A stretch of 64,000 nt of DNA from Seonamhaeicola sediminis. Its GTDB lineage: Bacteria; Bacteroidota; Bacteroidia; Flavobacteriales; Flavobacteriaceae. Below, piece after piece: positions 25,532 to 34,493 of this stretch. Every line of letters starts with the position of its first letter. The stretch's first letter is position 1. The notes beneath the pieces are model-generated. The model did no database searches and was not told the DNA's origin. It was given only the letters and a program-made list of their open reading frames with translations. The position numbers and the translations under genes were made by a program. Location of the stretch: NCBI RefSeq assembly GCF_004358095.2, contig NZ_SMZJ02000004.1, forward strand, positions 163,031 to 227,030, written 5' to 3'.

Positions 25532-26437
25532 TTAGTATTCACAACGCTCAGGCTTCTCCTTAACATAATAAGTTTTATAATTTTTTGCTTTTGGGTCCAT
25601 ACAACCACATAGATCTAATAGTTTAATATTTTTAAAATCTATAGGGCTACTTTCAGCTTGCAAAGCAATATAGCCTTCAGTTAAAATGGTACCTTTTTTA
25701 GCAATCCAACTGTCTTTATCTCTAATTATTTTGTGTTCATCCCAGTCTTTACCTTGTTCTCTTTCAAAGGTAAAACCTCCATTAATTTGAGGTTTTTCAA
25801 AACGCAACACAGAAGTACCATTTACCATAAATTCCATATATTCTCCTCCCATAACGGTAGCATCAACATGAACCCATTGGTCGCCATTAAATGTTTTAGA
25901 ATTAGATCTTATGCAATGTTCAAAATTTATGGTGTCTTTAAAAACCACAGCGGTTCCAGGCGTACAAACATTTGCGGTTTGTCTTACACCGTTGTTTAGT
26001 CCACCTAGCAATTGCAATTCAACAGAAACAGGAAAGGTTTGTCCAATTTCAATGCTAGCTGCCGATTGGGAGTGAAGCATAACACCACTATTTCTTACAT
26101 TCCAATGCGCCCCTCCTGGTGTTTGTTCTCCTACAAATCTATAATCAAAACTCAACTTGTAATATGAAAAGGGGGTTTCATAATACATGTGTCCAAATTT
26201 ATCGTCAAAGGTTTCGTAATTATCATAGTTTACTCTAATCATACTGTCTTGCACAATAAAAGTCTCCTTATAGTTATCATTTAACTTATGACCAGAAATT
26301 TTAATATCCCAACCCCTAAGATCTTTTCCGTTAAATAGGAAAATCCATTCTTCTGAATCTGGATTAGTTTGTTTTTTTATAGAGTTACACGAAAATATAA
26401 TAGCTAAAATTGAAAAAAGTAATATAGACTGTTTCAT
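25532..26437 (-). CDS. DUF1080 (3-keto-disaccharide hydrolase domain) lipoprotein
   Basis: A 301-aa lipoprotein (lipobox IFSC, Cys at about residue 17) with one DUF1080 concanavalin-like beta-sandwich: WIFLFNGKDLRGWDIKISG at the start, GGAHWNVRNSGVMLHSQS in the middle, EGYIALQAESSPIDFKNIKLLDL near the end, then a short Cys-containing tail (CGCMDPKAKNYKTY). Family members act on, or bind, oxidised sugars and glycans in the envelope; the exact activity here is unknown. Confidence 0.9.
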   Translation of the reverse strand: MKQSILLFSILAIIFSCNSIKKQTNPDSEEWIFLFNGKDLRGWDIKISGHKLNDNYKETFIVQDSMIRVNYDNYETFDDKFGHMYYETPFSYYKLSFDYRFVGEQTPGGAHWNVRNSGVMLHSQSAASIEIGQTFPVSVELQLLGGLNNGVRQTANVCTPGTAVVFKDTINFEHCIRSNSKTFNGDQWVHVDATVMGGEYMEFMVNGTSVLRFEKPQINGGFTFEREQGKDWDEHKIIRDKDSWIAKKGTILTEGYIALQAESSPIDFKNIKLLDLCGCMDPKAKNYKTYYVKEKPERCEY

Positions 26438-26454
26438 TGTGAAAAATTGAAATT

Positions 26455-26486
26455 AAAAACCACTCTATTTTCATAAAGTGGTTTTT
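26455..26486 (-). terminator. Rho-independent terminator downstream of the YceI gene
   Basis: AAAAACCACT (26455-26464) pairs with AGTGGTTTTT (26477-26486). Read on the reverse strand it follows the YceI stop by about 20 bases and precedes the DUF1080 gene. Confidence 0.75.
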
Positions 26487-26507
26487 TTAAATAATTTAGT
26501 ATGACAG

Positions 26508-27161
26508 TTATTTTGTTGCTTTAACAGACACTGTTATTTCAATATCATCATTGATAAATTTATCTCCTAAATTATCAAAAAATGATTTTGAACCATATTT
26601 AACATCCCATTTAGAACGGTCAATTGTAAAAGTTTCACTGGATAATGAAAGGGTATCATTTTCTTTAGAAATATTTACTGGAAAAGTAATATTATTAGTC
26701 TTTTCTTTTAGGGTTAGATTACCAGAAAGCATTGTTTTGCCTTCGTTTTCTTCCAGACCAGTAATTTCAAATGTTGCAGTAGGGAATTTTTCAACATCAA
26801 AAAAGTCGGCACTTTTTAAATGACCTACTAATTTGGCGTTTTTTTCATCATCGGCTGGTATATCTAAATCTACTATAGAGTTCATGTCCACAGTAAAATT
26901 ACCACCAGCTATGGTTCCATCATATACATCAAAAGATCCAGCGGCTAAATTAATGGTTCCATTATGTTGTCCAGTAGGTTTAAAACCTCGCCATTCTATT
27001 GAAGATCCTTCTGTATTTACAGTAAATGATTCAGAGGTAGCTTCAACAACTGTAGGAGTTTCGGCTTCTTTAGTTTCGGCTTCTTTGGCTTTTTCTTTAC
27101 AGCTATAAAAAGCTATAGACATGGTTGCAATAATGCAAATAGTTGTGATACTTTTTTTCAT
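26508..27161 (-). CDS. YceI family lipoprotein
   Basis: A 217-aa lipoprotein with lipobox FYSC (Cys21) and a short Glu/Ala linker, followed by the YceI lipocalin-like barrel (about 45-217): SSIEWRGFKPTGQHNGTINL, KLVGHLKSADFFDVEKFP, and SKWDVKYGSKSFFDNLGDKF before the last strand. YceI proteins bind isoprenoid or other hydrophobic molecules in the envelope; the ligand here is unknown. Confidence 0.93.
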   Translation of the reverse strand: MKKSITTICIIATMSIAFYSCKEKAKEAETKEAETPTVVEATSESFTVNTEGSSIEWRGFKPTGQHNGTINLAAGSFDVYDGTIAGGNFTVDMNSIVDLDIPADDEKNAKLVGHLKSADFFDVEKFPTATFEITGLEENEGKTMLSGNLTLKEKTNNITFPVNISKENDTLSLSSETFTIDRSKWDVKYGSKSFFDNLGDKFINDDIEITVSVKATK

Positions 27162-27239
27162 AATAATTTTTTTAGTGTTCTATGCGTAAAGTTAACTAAT
27201 TGAAATCATGAAAAAAAATTAAAAAATAATTGGTGACAT

Positions 27240-27272
27240 TTTGACATTTTTACAATAATGGCAGTACTTTTG
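27240..27272 (+). promoter_or_regulatory. Promoter of grpE-dnaJ
   Basis: TTTG (27240-27243), a 21-base spacer and TACTTTTG (27265-27272) match both halves of the Bacteroidota housekeeping promoter. It lies 38 bases before the grpE ATG. No CIRCE-type heat-shock operator is visible. Confidence 0.65.
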
Positions 27273-27310
27273 CCAACTAATTTCACAAATAGCTTAAATT
27301 GAATTTAGCA

Positions 27311-27871
27311 ATGAGCAAAAAAGAAAAAAACGCAGATTTAGAAAAGGATCAAGTAGAGGCTACTCAAACAGAAACAGTTGAGGTAGAAAATCAAACAAAG
27401 GAATCAGTGGAGGAGCTTTGTAAAGAAGAAAAGCTTGAAGAAGAAGTAAAGCAGGAAAAAGAGAAGTTTTTACGTTTATTTGCAGAGTTTGAAAATTATA
27501 AAAAAAGAACTTCTAAAGAGCGTTTAGATTTGTTTAAAACGGCAAGTGAAGAGCTTATGGTAGCCTTGTTGCCAATTATTGATGATTTTGAACGCGCTTT
27601 AACACATATTGAAGAAGATAAAGAAGCTGAAGAATTACGCAAAGGTGTAGTGCTTATTTATCAAAAAATGTTATCAACTTTAGAGCAAAAGGGATTAGTC
27701 TCTATTAAGATTCAAAAAGGAGATGATTTTAATGCAGACAACCATGAAGCGGTTACACAAATTCCTGCACCAACTGCTGACCTTAAAGGTAAAATTATTG
27801 ATGTAATTGAAAAAGGTTATAAGTTAGGAGAAAAGGTAATTCGTTTTCCAAAAGTTGTTATTGGGCAATAA
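27311..27871 (+). CDS. grpE: Nucleotide exchange factor GrpE
   Basis: Releases ADP from DnaK to recycle the Hsp70 chaperone. 186 aa from the ATG at 27311; a TTG four codons upstream is a less likely start. An acidic, disordered N-terminus (about 1-45) precedes the long coiled coil (FLRLFAEFENYKKRTSKER) and the beta-wing domain (VSIKIQKGDDFNADNHEAVT, ending GEKVIRFPKVVIG). dnaJ follows nine bases after the stop in the classical pair. Confidence 0.96.
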   Translation: MSKKEKNADLEKDQVEATQTETVEVENQTKESVEELCKEEKLEEEVKQEKEKFLRLFAEFENYKKRTSKERLDLFKTASEELMVALLPIIDDFERALTHIEEDKEAEELRKGVVLIYQKMLSTLEQKGLVSIKIQKGDDFNADNHEAVTQIPAPTADLKGKIIDVIEKGYKLGEKVIRFPKVVIGQ

Positions 27872-27880
27872 AAATAGAAT

Positions 27881-28996
27881 ATGGCAAAAAGAGATTATTA
27901 CGAAGTATTAGGGATTAGTAAAAGTGCCAGTGCTTCAGAAATAAAGAAGGCATATCGTAAAAAAGCAATAGAGTATCATCCAGATAAAAACCCTGATGAT
28001 AAAGAAGCTGAGGCTAAATTTAAAGAGGCAGCCGAAGCTTATGAAGTGTTGAGCGATGCAGATAAAAAGGCAAGATATGACCAATTTGGACACCAAGCTT
28101 TTGAAAATGGTGGTGGCTTTGGAGGCGGTGGAATGAACATGGATGATATATTCAGTCAGTTTGGAGATATCTTTGGAGGTGCCTTTGGTGGTGGGTTTTC
28201 TGGTTTTGGCGGTGGAGGCGGTCAACGTCGTGTAAAAGGAAGTAACTTGCGTATAAGAGTAAAATTAACGCTTGAGGAAGTTGCCAATGGTGTAGAAAAG
28301 AAGATAAAAGTAAAACGAAAAGTTAAAGCACCAGGAACAACTTATAAAACATGTTCTACATGTAATGGTACTGGGCAAGTAACTCGTATTGCCAATACTA
28401 TTTTAGGCAGAATGCAAACCTCTTCTCCTTGTAATGTATGTGGGGGTGCGGGTGAAACTATTGATAAAAAACCTGCCGATGCTGATGCTCAAGGGTTAAA
28501 AATGGTTGAAGAAACAGTTTCAATTAAAATACCTGCCGGTGTTGTTGATGGTATGCAACTTAAAGTGTCTGGTAAAGGAAATGAAGCTCCTGGAAATGGT
28601 ATTGCTGGAGATATTTTAGTGGTTATTGAAGAGGAAGTACATGAGAAATTGCAACGAGAAGGAGATAACCTACATTACGATTTGTATGTGAGTTATCCAG
28701 ATGCGGTTTTAGGAACTTCAAAAGAAATAGACACGGTAACTGGAAAAGTACGTATTAAGATTGAAGCTGGTGTGCAATCTGGGAAAATATTACGCTTACG
28801 TGGAAAGGGAATTCCTAGTATTAATGGATACGGAAAAGGTGATTTATTAGTACATGTAAATGTGTGGACCCCCAAAACATTAAGCAAACAGCAGCGAGAA
28901 TTTTTTGAAAACATGAGAGAAGACGAACATTTTGATCCAAAGCCAGAAAGTTCTGATAAATCATTTTTTGAAAAAGTAAAAGATATGTTCTCTTAA
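27881..28996 (+). CDS. dnaJ: Chaperone DnaJ (single-zinc-centre variant)
   Basis: Hsp40 co-chaperone stimulating DnaK ATPase, 371 aa. The J domain (1-70) has HPD at residues 33-35. A long Gly/Phe region (about 76-116) carries the DIF motif. The cysteine-rich domain has only two CxxCxGxG motifs, C158-C161 and C184-C187, instead of the usual four, so one zinc site is expected; the frame is intact. C-terminal substrate-binding domains follow ([20 protein letters not shown]). I recall this short zinc region as common in flavobacterial DnaJ, so it is probably not a defect. Confidence 0.95.
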   Translation: MAKRDYYEVLGISKSASASEIKKAYRKKAIEYHPDKNPDDKEAEAKFKEAAEAYEVLSDADKKARYDQFGHQAFENGGGFGGGGMNMDDIFSQFGDIFGGAFGGGFSGFGGGGGQRRVKGSNLRIRVKLTLEEVANGVEKKIKVKRKVKAPGTTYKTCSTCNGTGQVTRIANTILGRMQTSSPCNVCGGAGETIDKKPADADAQGLKMVEETVSIKIPAGVVDGMQLKVSGKGNEAPGNGIAGDILVVIEEEVHEKLQREGDNLHYDLYVSYPDAVLGTSKEIDTVTGKVRIKIEAGVQSGKILRLRGKGIPSINGYGKGDLLVHVNVWTPKTLSKQQREFFENMREDEHFDPKPESSDKSFFEKVKDMFS

Positions 28997-29111
28997 CCTC
29001 AGTGTTTTAGCTCTAATTTAAGTATTTCTCAATCAAGAAATATAGAATTAAAATGCAAGTTATACGCCATAAATGTTAAAAGTATTGAAAAAAGAATTAT
29101 ATTTGAACTAT

Positions 29112-29142
29112 CACTAATTTCAATTAGTGGTAATTTTTCTTT
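29112..29142 (+). terminator. Terminator-like hairpin after dnaJ
   Basis: CACTAATT (29112-29119) pairs with AATTAGTG (29122-29129), followed by a T-rich stretch. It is the first of two tandem hairpins in the roughly 300-base interval after dnaJ, which otherwise holds no open frame or RNA gene that I can support. Confidence 0.45.
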
Positions 29143-29159
29143 TTCATAGCAATTTTTTT

Positions 29160-29193
29160 CCCATCCTTAATATTGTTTTAAGGATGGGTTTTG
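29160..29193 (+). terminator. Rho-independent terminator
   Basis: CCCATCCTTAA (29160-29170) pairs with TTAAGGATGGG (29178-29188), followed by TTTTGTTT. It is the stronger of the two hairpins between dnaJ and the ABC transporter operon. Confidence 0.75.
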
Positions 29194-29300
29194 TTTATAT
29201 ACCTTTCATAACATTTTCTAATTATTAAATTGTAACTATTCTTAAAGGTCTCATACAAACATTTAATATATTTACAAACCAACAAGATTGTTAAAAAAAT

Positions 29301-30227
29301 ATGAGCAACTTATTAGAAGTAAGTGAAGTTTCAAAACATTTTGGAGATTTTAAAGCCCTGAATAACGTATCTATCCAAGTACCAAAAGGTAGTATATTTG
29401 GACTTTTAGGCCCAAATGGAGCTGGAAAAACTACCTTAATTAGGGTTATCAATCAAATTACAATGCCAGATTCTGGAGAGGTTCGTTTAGATGGTGATTT
29501 GTTAAACCCTACACATATAAAAGATATTGGTTATTTACCAGAAGAGCGCGGATTATATAAGTCTATGAAAGTGGGAGAGCAAGCTTTGTATCTGGCACAA
29601 TTAAAAGGTTTGTCAAAAATTGAAGCAAAAAAACGCTTAAAATATTGGTTTGACCGTTTGGAGATTGGAGATTGGTGGAATAAAAAAATTCAAGAACTTT
29701 CAAAGGGGATGGCTCAAAAAATCCAGTTTGTGGTAACGGTTTTACATAACCCTAAATTATTGATTTTTGATGAGCCTTTTTCTGGATTTGACCCTATCAA
29801 TGCAAATTTAATTAAAGATGAGATTTTACGCCTGCGTGAAGAAGGGGCTACAGTGATTTTTTCTACTCATAGAATGGAATCTGTTGAAGAATTGTGTGAT
29901 GATATTGCATTAATAAACAAGTCTAATAAAATTTTGGAAGGTAAACTCATCGATATTAAAAGGAAATATAAAACCAATACTTTTGAAGTTGGTTTAGAGG
30001 CTGAAAATAAAACCGCTTTAAACACTAATTTAGCTGAAAAATTTATTGTTACAGAGGCTAATTTTAAGTCCTTGAATAATGATTTAAAACTAAATATCAA
30101 ACTTTCTGAAAACGAAACAGCTCAAGACCTTATTTCATTTTTAAATCAAAAGGCACGAATCAATCATTTTGTTGAAGTAATACCAAGTGCTAACGATATT
30201 TTTATTCAAACCATTCAGAATAATTAA
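29301..30227 (+). CDS. ABC transporter ATP-binding protein (NatA-like)
   Basis: A 308-aa ABC ATPase with Walker A GPNGAGKTT, signature LSKGMAQKIQF, Walker B LLIFDEPFSGFDP and switch STHRM, plus a roughly 80-residue C-terminal extension typical of DrrA/NatA-type exporters. It partners with the permease encoded two bases downstream. The substrate is not evident; NatAB-like sodium export or drug export are the usual labels. First gene of a tight four-gene operon ending with a response regulator. Confidence 0.92.
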   Translation: MSNLLEVSEVSKHFGDFKALNNVSIQVPKGSIFGLLGPNGAGKTTLIRVINQITMPDSGEVRLDGDLLNPTHIKDIGYLPEERGLYKSMKVGEQALYLAQLKGLSKIEAKKRLKYWFDRLEIGDWWNKKIQELSKGMAQKIQFVVTVLHNPKLLIFDEPFSGFDPINANLIKDEILRLREEGATVIFSTHRMESVEELCDDIALINKSNKILEGKLIDIKRKYKTNTFEVGLEAENKTALNTNLAEKFIVTEANFKSLNNDLKLNIKLSENETAQDLISFLNQKARINHFVEVIPSANDIFIQTIQNN

Positions 30228-30229
30228 AC

Positions 30230-31543
30230 ATGAATCATCTTCCGCTCATTATAAAACGTGAATATTTAACTAAGGTTAAAAACAAATCATTTATTGTAAT
30301 GACTATTCTAAGTCCAATAATAATGATTGCACTAATTGCTGTTGTAGCCTATTTATCAAATCTTAATAATGAAAAAGTAAGGGTTATTTCAATATTAGAT
30401 GAATCTGGTTTGGTAAAAACTGTTTTTAAGGATTCAGACAATATTAATTATGATTTTTTAGAGGGGGTTTCATTGGAGATTGCTAAAGAATTGGTGAATG
30501 AAACTTCTAATTACGGCTTGCTTCACATTGAAAACATTAAAAATTTAGATTCGGTTTCTAACCACATAAAATTTTACTCAGAAGAATCACCTTCACTTTC
30601 ATTAATTTCTGACCTAGAAAGAAAACTAGAAAAGGCTTTTACTAACTTAAAAATGGAAGAAGCAGGTATTGATATTTCTAAAATAGAGGCTTCAAAAGTT
30701 AATATTAATATTGGACAGGAAAATTTTTCAGGTGAGGAATCCTCTAAAATAGATAGTGTTATTAAACTTATTTTTGGTTGTGCTGCGGGGTACTTATTAT
30801 TCATGTTTATCATAATTTATGGTAATATGATTATGCGCAGTGTTATAGAAGAAAAAACGAGTAGAATAATAGAGGTTATAATTTCTTCTGTTAAACCAGT
30901 ACAGCTTATGCTAGGTAAAATTATAGGCACCTCACTGGCAGGAATTACGCAGTTTGTTATTTGGGTAGTTTTTGGAGGGCTTTTAATGACAATTGTTTCT
31001 CTGGTTTTAGGTATAAGTTTAATGGATTCTTCTCTACCGCAACAAGAGCTAATGGAAATGGCTTCAAATAATCAAGGTGTGGAATTTTATTTTGAATCTT
31101 TTAAGCAGGCGTTAAGTAATATGCCATTAATAAATCTTATTATAGCATTTATATTTTTCTTTATTGGTGGGTACTTGTTATACAGTTCACTGTATGCTGC
31201 TATTGGAGCTGCTGTTGATAATGAAACAGATACGCAACAATTTATGCTACCTATATTAATGCCATTAATTTTAGCAGTTTATATTGGTATATTTACAGTG
31301 ATAGAAGACCCACATGGTACGGTGTCAACTGTTTTTTCATATATACCGTTTACATCACCAGTTGTCATGCTAATGCGCATACCGTTTGGTGTTCCTATTT
31401 GGCAACAAGTGTTGTCTTTATTAGTTTTGATAGGTACATTTATGTTTACGGTATGGTTCGCTGCCAAAATTTACAGAGTTGGTATTTTAATGTATGGTAA
31501 AAAGCCTTCTTACAAAGAATTGTTAAAGTGGATAAAGTATTAA
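30230..31543 (+). CDS. ABC-2 type transporter permease (NatB-like)
   Basis: A 437-aa permease: an N-terminal membrane segment (about 20-42), a large extracytoplasmic domain (about 43-175), then five or more membrane segments. IIEVIISSVKPVQLMLGKIIG is the characteristic cytoplasmic loop of ABC-2 permeases (coupling helix region). The ATG follows the ATPase stop by two bases, and the stop is one base before the MscS start, so the genes are co-transcribed. Confidence 0.92.
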   Translation: MNHLPLIIKREYLTKVKNKSFIVMTILSPIIMIALIAVVAYLSNLNNEKVRVISILDESGLVKTVFKDSDNINYDFLEGVSLEIAKELVNETSNYGLLHIENIKNLDSVSNHIKFYSEESPSLSLISDLERKLEKAFTNLKMEEAGIDISKIEASKVNINIGQENFSGEESSKIDSVIKLIFGCAAGYLLFMFIIIYGNMIMRSVIEEKTSRIIEVIISSVKPVQLMLGKIIGTSLAGITQFVIWVVFGGLLMTIVSLVLGISLMDSSLPQQELMEMASNNQGVEFYFESFKQALSNMPLINLIIAFIFFFIGGYLLYSSLYAAIGAAVDNETDTQQFMLPILMPLILAVYIGIFTVIEDPHGTVSTVFSYIPFTSPVVMLMRIPFGVPIWQQVLSLLVLIGTFMFTVWFAAKIYRVGILMYGKKPSYKELLKWIKY

Positions 31544-31544
31544 C

Positions 31545-32426
31545 ATGATTCAAAAATCTAAAAACATTGAAGAAGTTATTAATGAAAGTTCAATAATTGA
31601 AAATTTCATTGATTTTGTTAACATTGTGTTGTACAAAAATGAGTCTGAAACTATTGTTATAACCATTGGGTTTGTGCTTATGGTCTTAGCTTCTTTTGTG
31701 TTGACTAATGTTTTACTTTCTTTAATTAGGAGGATAGTTACTAGAAAATTACCAAAAGATGACAAGGCAAAGTTTGTTACGGTATTTTCTTTTTCAAAAT
31801 GGTTTATCTACGTTATTGTATTATTAATAGCATTTAGCACTATTGGGGTGAATATAAATGCTGTTTTAGCAGCCTCAGCAGGGCTTCTTATAGGTGTAGG
31901 TTTGGCATTGCAAACACTTTTTCAAGATATTATATCGGGTGTTTTTATTTTGTTAGACCAAACGGTACACGTAGGGGATATCATTGAATTGGAAGGAAAA
32001 GTAGGTAGAGTAGAAGAGATAAAGCTAAGAACAACTAGAGCAACCACGGCTGATAATAAAGTTTTAATAATTCCAAATCATTTGTACTTAACAAATAGTT
32101 TATACAACTGGACGCAAAATGGTGAGGCTACAAGAGAGACTGTAGAGGTAGGGGTTGCTTATGGAAGTGACGTGCAATTGGTTAAGAAATTATTGCTTGA
32201 AGCAGCAGAAGCGCATAAAGATGTACTGGAATTTCCTGAGCCTGTGGTGCTTTTTACCGATTTTGGTGAGAGTTCCTTAAATTTTAGAATTGCTTTCACG
32301 GTTACAGATAGTTTTAACGTTCGCTTTTCAAAAAGTGATATCCGCTTTGAAATAGACCGCCTGTTTAGAGAAAACAATATTACCATACCATTCCCTCAAA
32401 GAGATGTTCATATTATTCAAAAATAA
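31545..32426 (+). CDS. MscS family mechanosensitive channel
   Basis: A 293-aa small-conductance mechanosensitive channel that relieves turgor on hypo-osmotic shock. Three N-terminal membrane segments are seen; the third, pore-lining helix (NINAVLAASAGLLIGVGLAL) is Ala/Gly-rich and leads into the beta domain (VGDIIELEGKVGRVEEIKLR; NHLYLTNSLYNWT) and the C-terminal alpha/beta domain. It is encoded within the ABC exporter/response-regulator operon, suggesting a shared envelope- or osmotic-stress role (inference). Confidence 0.94.
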   Translation: MIQKSKNIEEVINESSIIENFIDFVNIVLYKNESETIVITIGFVLMVLASFVLTNVLLSLIRRIVTRKLPKDDKAKFVTVFSFSKWFIYVIVLLIAFSTIGVNINAVLAASAGLLIGVGLALQTLFQDIISGVFILLDQTVHVGDIIELEGKVGRVEEIKLRTTRATTADNKVLIIPNHLYLTNSLYNWTQNGEATRETVEVGVAYGSDVQLVKKLLLEAAEAHKDVLEFPEPVVLFTDFGESSLNFRIAFTVTDSFNVRFSKSDIRFEIDRLFRENNITIPFPQRDVHIIQK

Positions 32427-32436
32427 ATAAAATTAT

Positions 32437-33600
32437 ATGCCCAAAATACTTGTAATTGAAGACGAAGCAGCAATTAGACGTGTACTTGTTAAAATTCTTT
32501 CTGAAGAGAGTGATACCTATGAGGTAGAAGAATCTGAAGATGGATTGGCAGGAATTGAAAAAATTAAGGACGATGATTATGATTTAGTACTTTGCGATAT
32601 TAAAATGCCCAAAATGGATGGGGTTGAAGTATTAGAAGCTGTAAAGAAAATAAAACCTGAAACCCCAATAGTGATGATTTCTGGTCATGGAGATTTAGAT
32701 ACTGCTGTAAATACTATGCGCTTAGGAGCCTATGACTATATCTCTAAACCACCTGATTTAAACAGATTACTAAATACGGTAAGAAATGCTTTAGACCGAA
32801 AAGAGTTGGTAGTTGAAAATAAGATTCTTAAGAAAAAGGTTAGCAAAAAATATGAGATGATAGGGGAGAGTGACGCTATTTCTCAAATAAAGGAGATTAT
32901 TGAAAAGGTAGCTCCAACTGACGCTCGTGTACTGATTACTGGTCCTAATGGAACCGGAAAAGAGATAGTTGCGCATTGGTTACATGAAAAAAGTGAACGC
33001 TCTAAAGGTAATATGATAGAAGTAAATTGTGCGGCTATCCCTAGTGAGTTAATTGAAAGTGAACTGTTTGGGCATGTTAAAGGGGCTTTTACTAGTGCTA
33101 ACAAAGACAGGGCAGGAAAATTTGAAGCAGCCAATGGAGGTACCATTTTTCTTGATGAGATTGGTGACATGAGTTTATCGGCACAGGCAAAAGTACTTAG
33201 AGCGCTCCAAGAAAATAGAATACAGCGTGTTGGTAGTGATAAGGACATTAAAGTAAACGTTCGTGTTATAGCTGCTACCAATAAAAATTTAAAGAAAGAA
33301 ATAGAAGAAGGTAAATTCCGTGAGGATTTATATCATAGATTGGCAGTTATTCTCATTAAAGTTCCCGCTTTAAACGATAGGCGCGAAGACATTCCTTTAT
33401 TAGTAAATCATTTTGCAGATAAGATAGCAAATGAGCAAGGAACCGGAAAAAAATCGTTTTCTAATAATGCCATAAAATTACTTCAAGATTATGATTGGAC
33501 AGGTAATATTCGAGAATTACGTAATGTAGTAGAACGTCTTATTATTCTGGGAGGTAATGAAGTAAGTGAACAAGATGTAAAATTGTTCGCTTCAAAGTAA
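32437..33600 (+). CDS. Sigma-54-type response regulator lacking a DNA-binding domain
   Basis: A 387-aa NtrC-family protein. The receiver domain (1-120) has phospho-acceptor Asp54 in LVLCDIKMPKMDG. The AAA+ domain (about 140-385) has Walker A GPNGTGKE at 169-176, Walker B GTIFLDEIGD and the sigma-54 contact loop GAFTSA (216-221) instead of GAFTGA. The protein ends at LFASK just after the AAA+ lid, with no C-terminal Fis-type helix-turn-helix, so it may act from solution or through partners. No sensor kinase gene is adjacent. A terminator follows the stop. Confidence 0.92.
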   Translation: MPKILVIEDEAAIRRVLVKILSEESDTYEVEESEDGLAGIEKIKDDDYDLVLCDIKMPKMDGVEVLEAVKKIKPETPIVMISGHGDLDTAVNTMRLGAYDYISKPPDLNRLLNTVRNALDRKELVVENKILKKKVSKKYEMIGESDAISQIKEIIEKVAPTDARVLITGPNGTGKEIVAHWLHEKSERSKGNMIEVNCAAIPSELIESELFGHVKGAFTSANKDRAGKFEAANGGTIFLDEIGDMSLSAQAKVLRALQENRIQRVGSDKDIKVNVRVIAATNKNLKKEIEEGKFREDLYHRLAVILIKVPALNDRREDIPLLVNHFADKIANEQGTGKKSFSNNAIKLLQDYDWTGNIRELRNVVERLIILGGNEVSEQDVKLFASK

Positions 33601-33607
33601 AAGACTT

Positions 33608-33633
33608 AAGGCTCTGATTTTTCAGAGCCTTTT
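33608..33633. terminator. Bidirectional terminator
   Basis: AAGGCTCTGA (33608-33617) pairs with TCAGAGCCTT (33622-33631), then T-rich sequence. It separates the response-regulator operon from the convergent coiled-coil gene. Confidence 0.8.
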
Positions 33634-33638
33634 AATTT

Positions 33639-34376
33639 TTAAATATTATTCAATTCAGCTAAATAGGAATTGGTGATAGATTTAATATGTTCAATATAAA
33701 AATCTTTGATTTCTTCAATACTTTTTGAGTAAAGTTGATTTTTATTAGCGCTTTCTGAATTTATTTTTGAAGAACTGCCATAAAGTTCTAGTAGTTCATT
33801 ATAAGTTTCAATATTTTTCAGAATAGCTGTGTCGTATTTCTCTATGAGTTTTTCTCTTTTTAAAGCTAAAGCCTTGGCATTTTGTTCTGCTAATTTTTTA
33901 GCTAGAACTTCTTCTTTTTGTTTTAATTCAAGCCGTTGTTGTTCTAAACGTTCTTTTTCAAGTTGTAAAGTGTTTGAATCATCAGTTTTATTTGTACTAA
34001 CATTAACATTGTTGGCCGTAAATTTATTTAATGCAGCAATGGCCTTTTGTGTAATTTCTTTGGCACGTTTTACAAAAAAGCGCCCATCTTCAAAAGTGTC
34101 TTGGTCTTTAACTTTTGATAGTAATTCGGCACCGTCATAAACCAAATTAAATGCGGTTTCACATCCGCATTCTTTTAGATTGATTTTCGCCTTTTCAAAA
34201 GATTTTAAGGACTTTTTAGAATAATATTTTAAGTGATCTAAATTGTTAGATTCATAAGCATCTTTCACATTAGAATAGGCATAGATAAGGTTAGAGTCTG
34301 CATCCAAACAATAATCTTGCGAAAATAGAAATGAAAACGTAAATAAGCTAAATAAAAAGGTGTAAGTTCTTTTCAT
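33639..34376 (-). CDS. Secreted coiled-coil protein of unknown function
   Basis: A 245-aa protein with a signal peptide (FLFSLFTFSFLFSQ) and an otherwise helical body. Residues about 25-110 include a conserved-looking cysteine pair region (NLKECGCETAFNLV), and about 130-185 form a Gln/Glu/Lys-rich coiled coil (LEKERLEQQRLELKQKEEVL). No domain is recognised. It is probably periplasmic. The leader contains AACCAACC as in other exported-protein genes here, and a -7 box lies upstream. Confidence 0.82.
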   Translation of the reverse strand: MKRTYTFLFSLFTFSFLFSQDYCLDADSNLIYAYSNVKDAYESNNLDHLKYYSKKSLKSFEKAKINLKECGCETAFNLVYDGAELLSKVKDQDTFEDGRFFVKRAKEITQKAIAALNKFTANNVNVSTNKTDDSNTLQLEKERLEQQRLELKQKEEVLAKKLAEQNAKALALKREKLIEKYDTAILKNIETYNELLELYGSSSKINSESANKNQLYSKSIEEIKDFYIEHIKSITNSYLAELNNI

Positions 34377-34407
34377 GGTATTGGGGTTGGTTCATAAGTA
34401 GGTAATT

Positions 34408-34415
34408 CAAAAGTA
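34408..34415 (-). promoter_or_regulatory. Candidate -7 promoter box for the coiled-coil gene
   Basis: The reverse strand reads TACTTTTG, an exact TAnnTTTG match, 31 bases upstream of the ATG at 34376. Confidence 0.45.
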
Positions 34416-34493
34416 TAAAAAACATAATTAATGTGCTTACCGTTCATCGAAATTATGGTTTTAGTATATTTATTGAAAATATAAATCAAAGTA

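Noticed and set aside
28340-28480. Frameshift or deletion in dnaJ
   Set aside because: The frame is continuous, and spacing of the remaining motifs is compatible with a natural single-zinc variant.
32883-33281. 132-codon reverse-strand frame inside the response regulator gene
   Set aside because: It lies antisense to the conserved AAA+ domain, has no recognisable motifs and no promoter, and is best explained as a chance frame.
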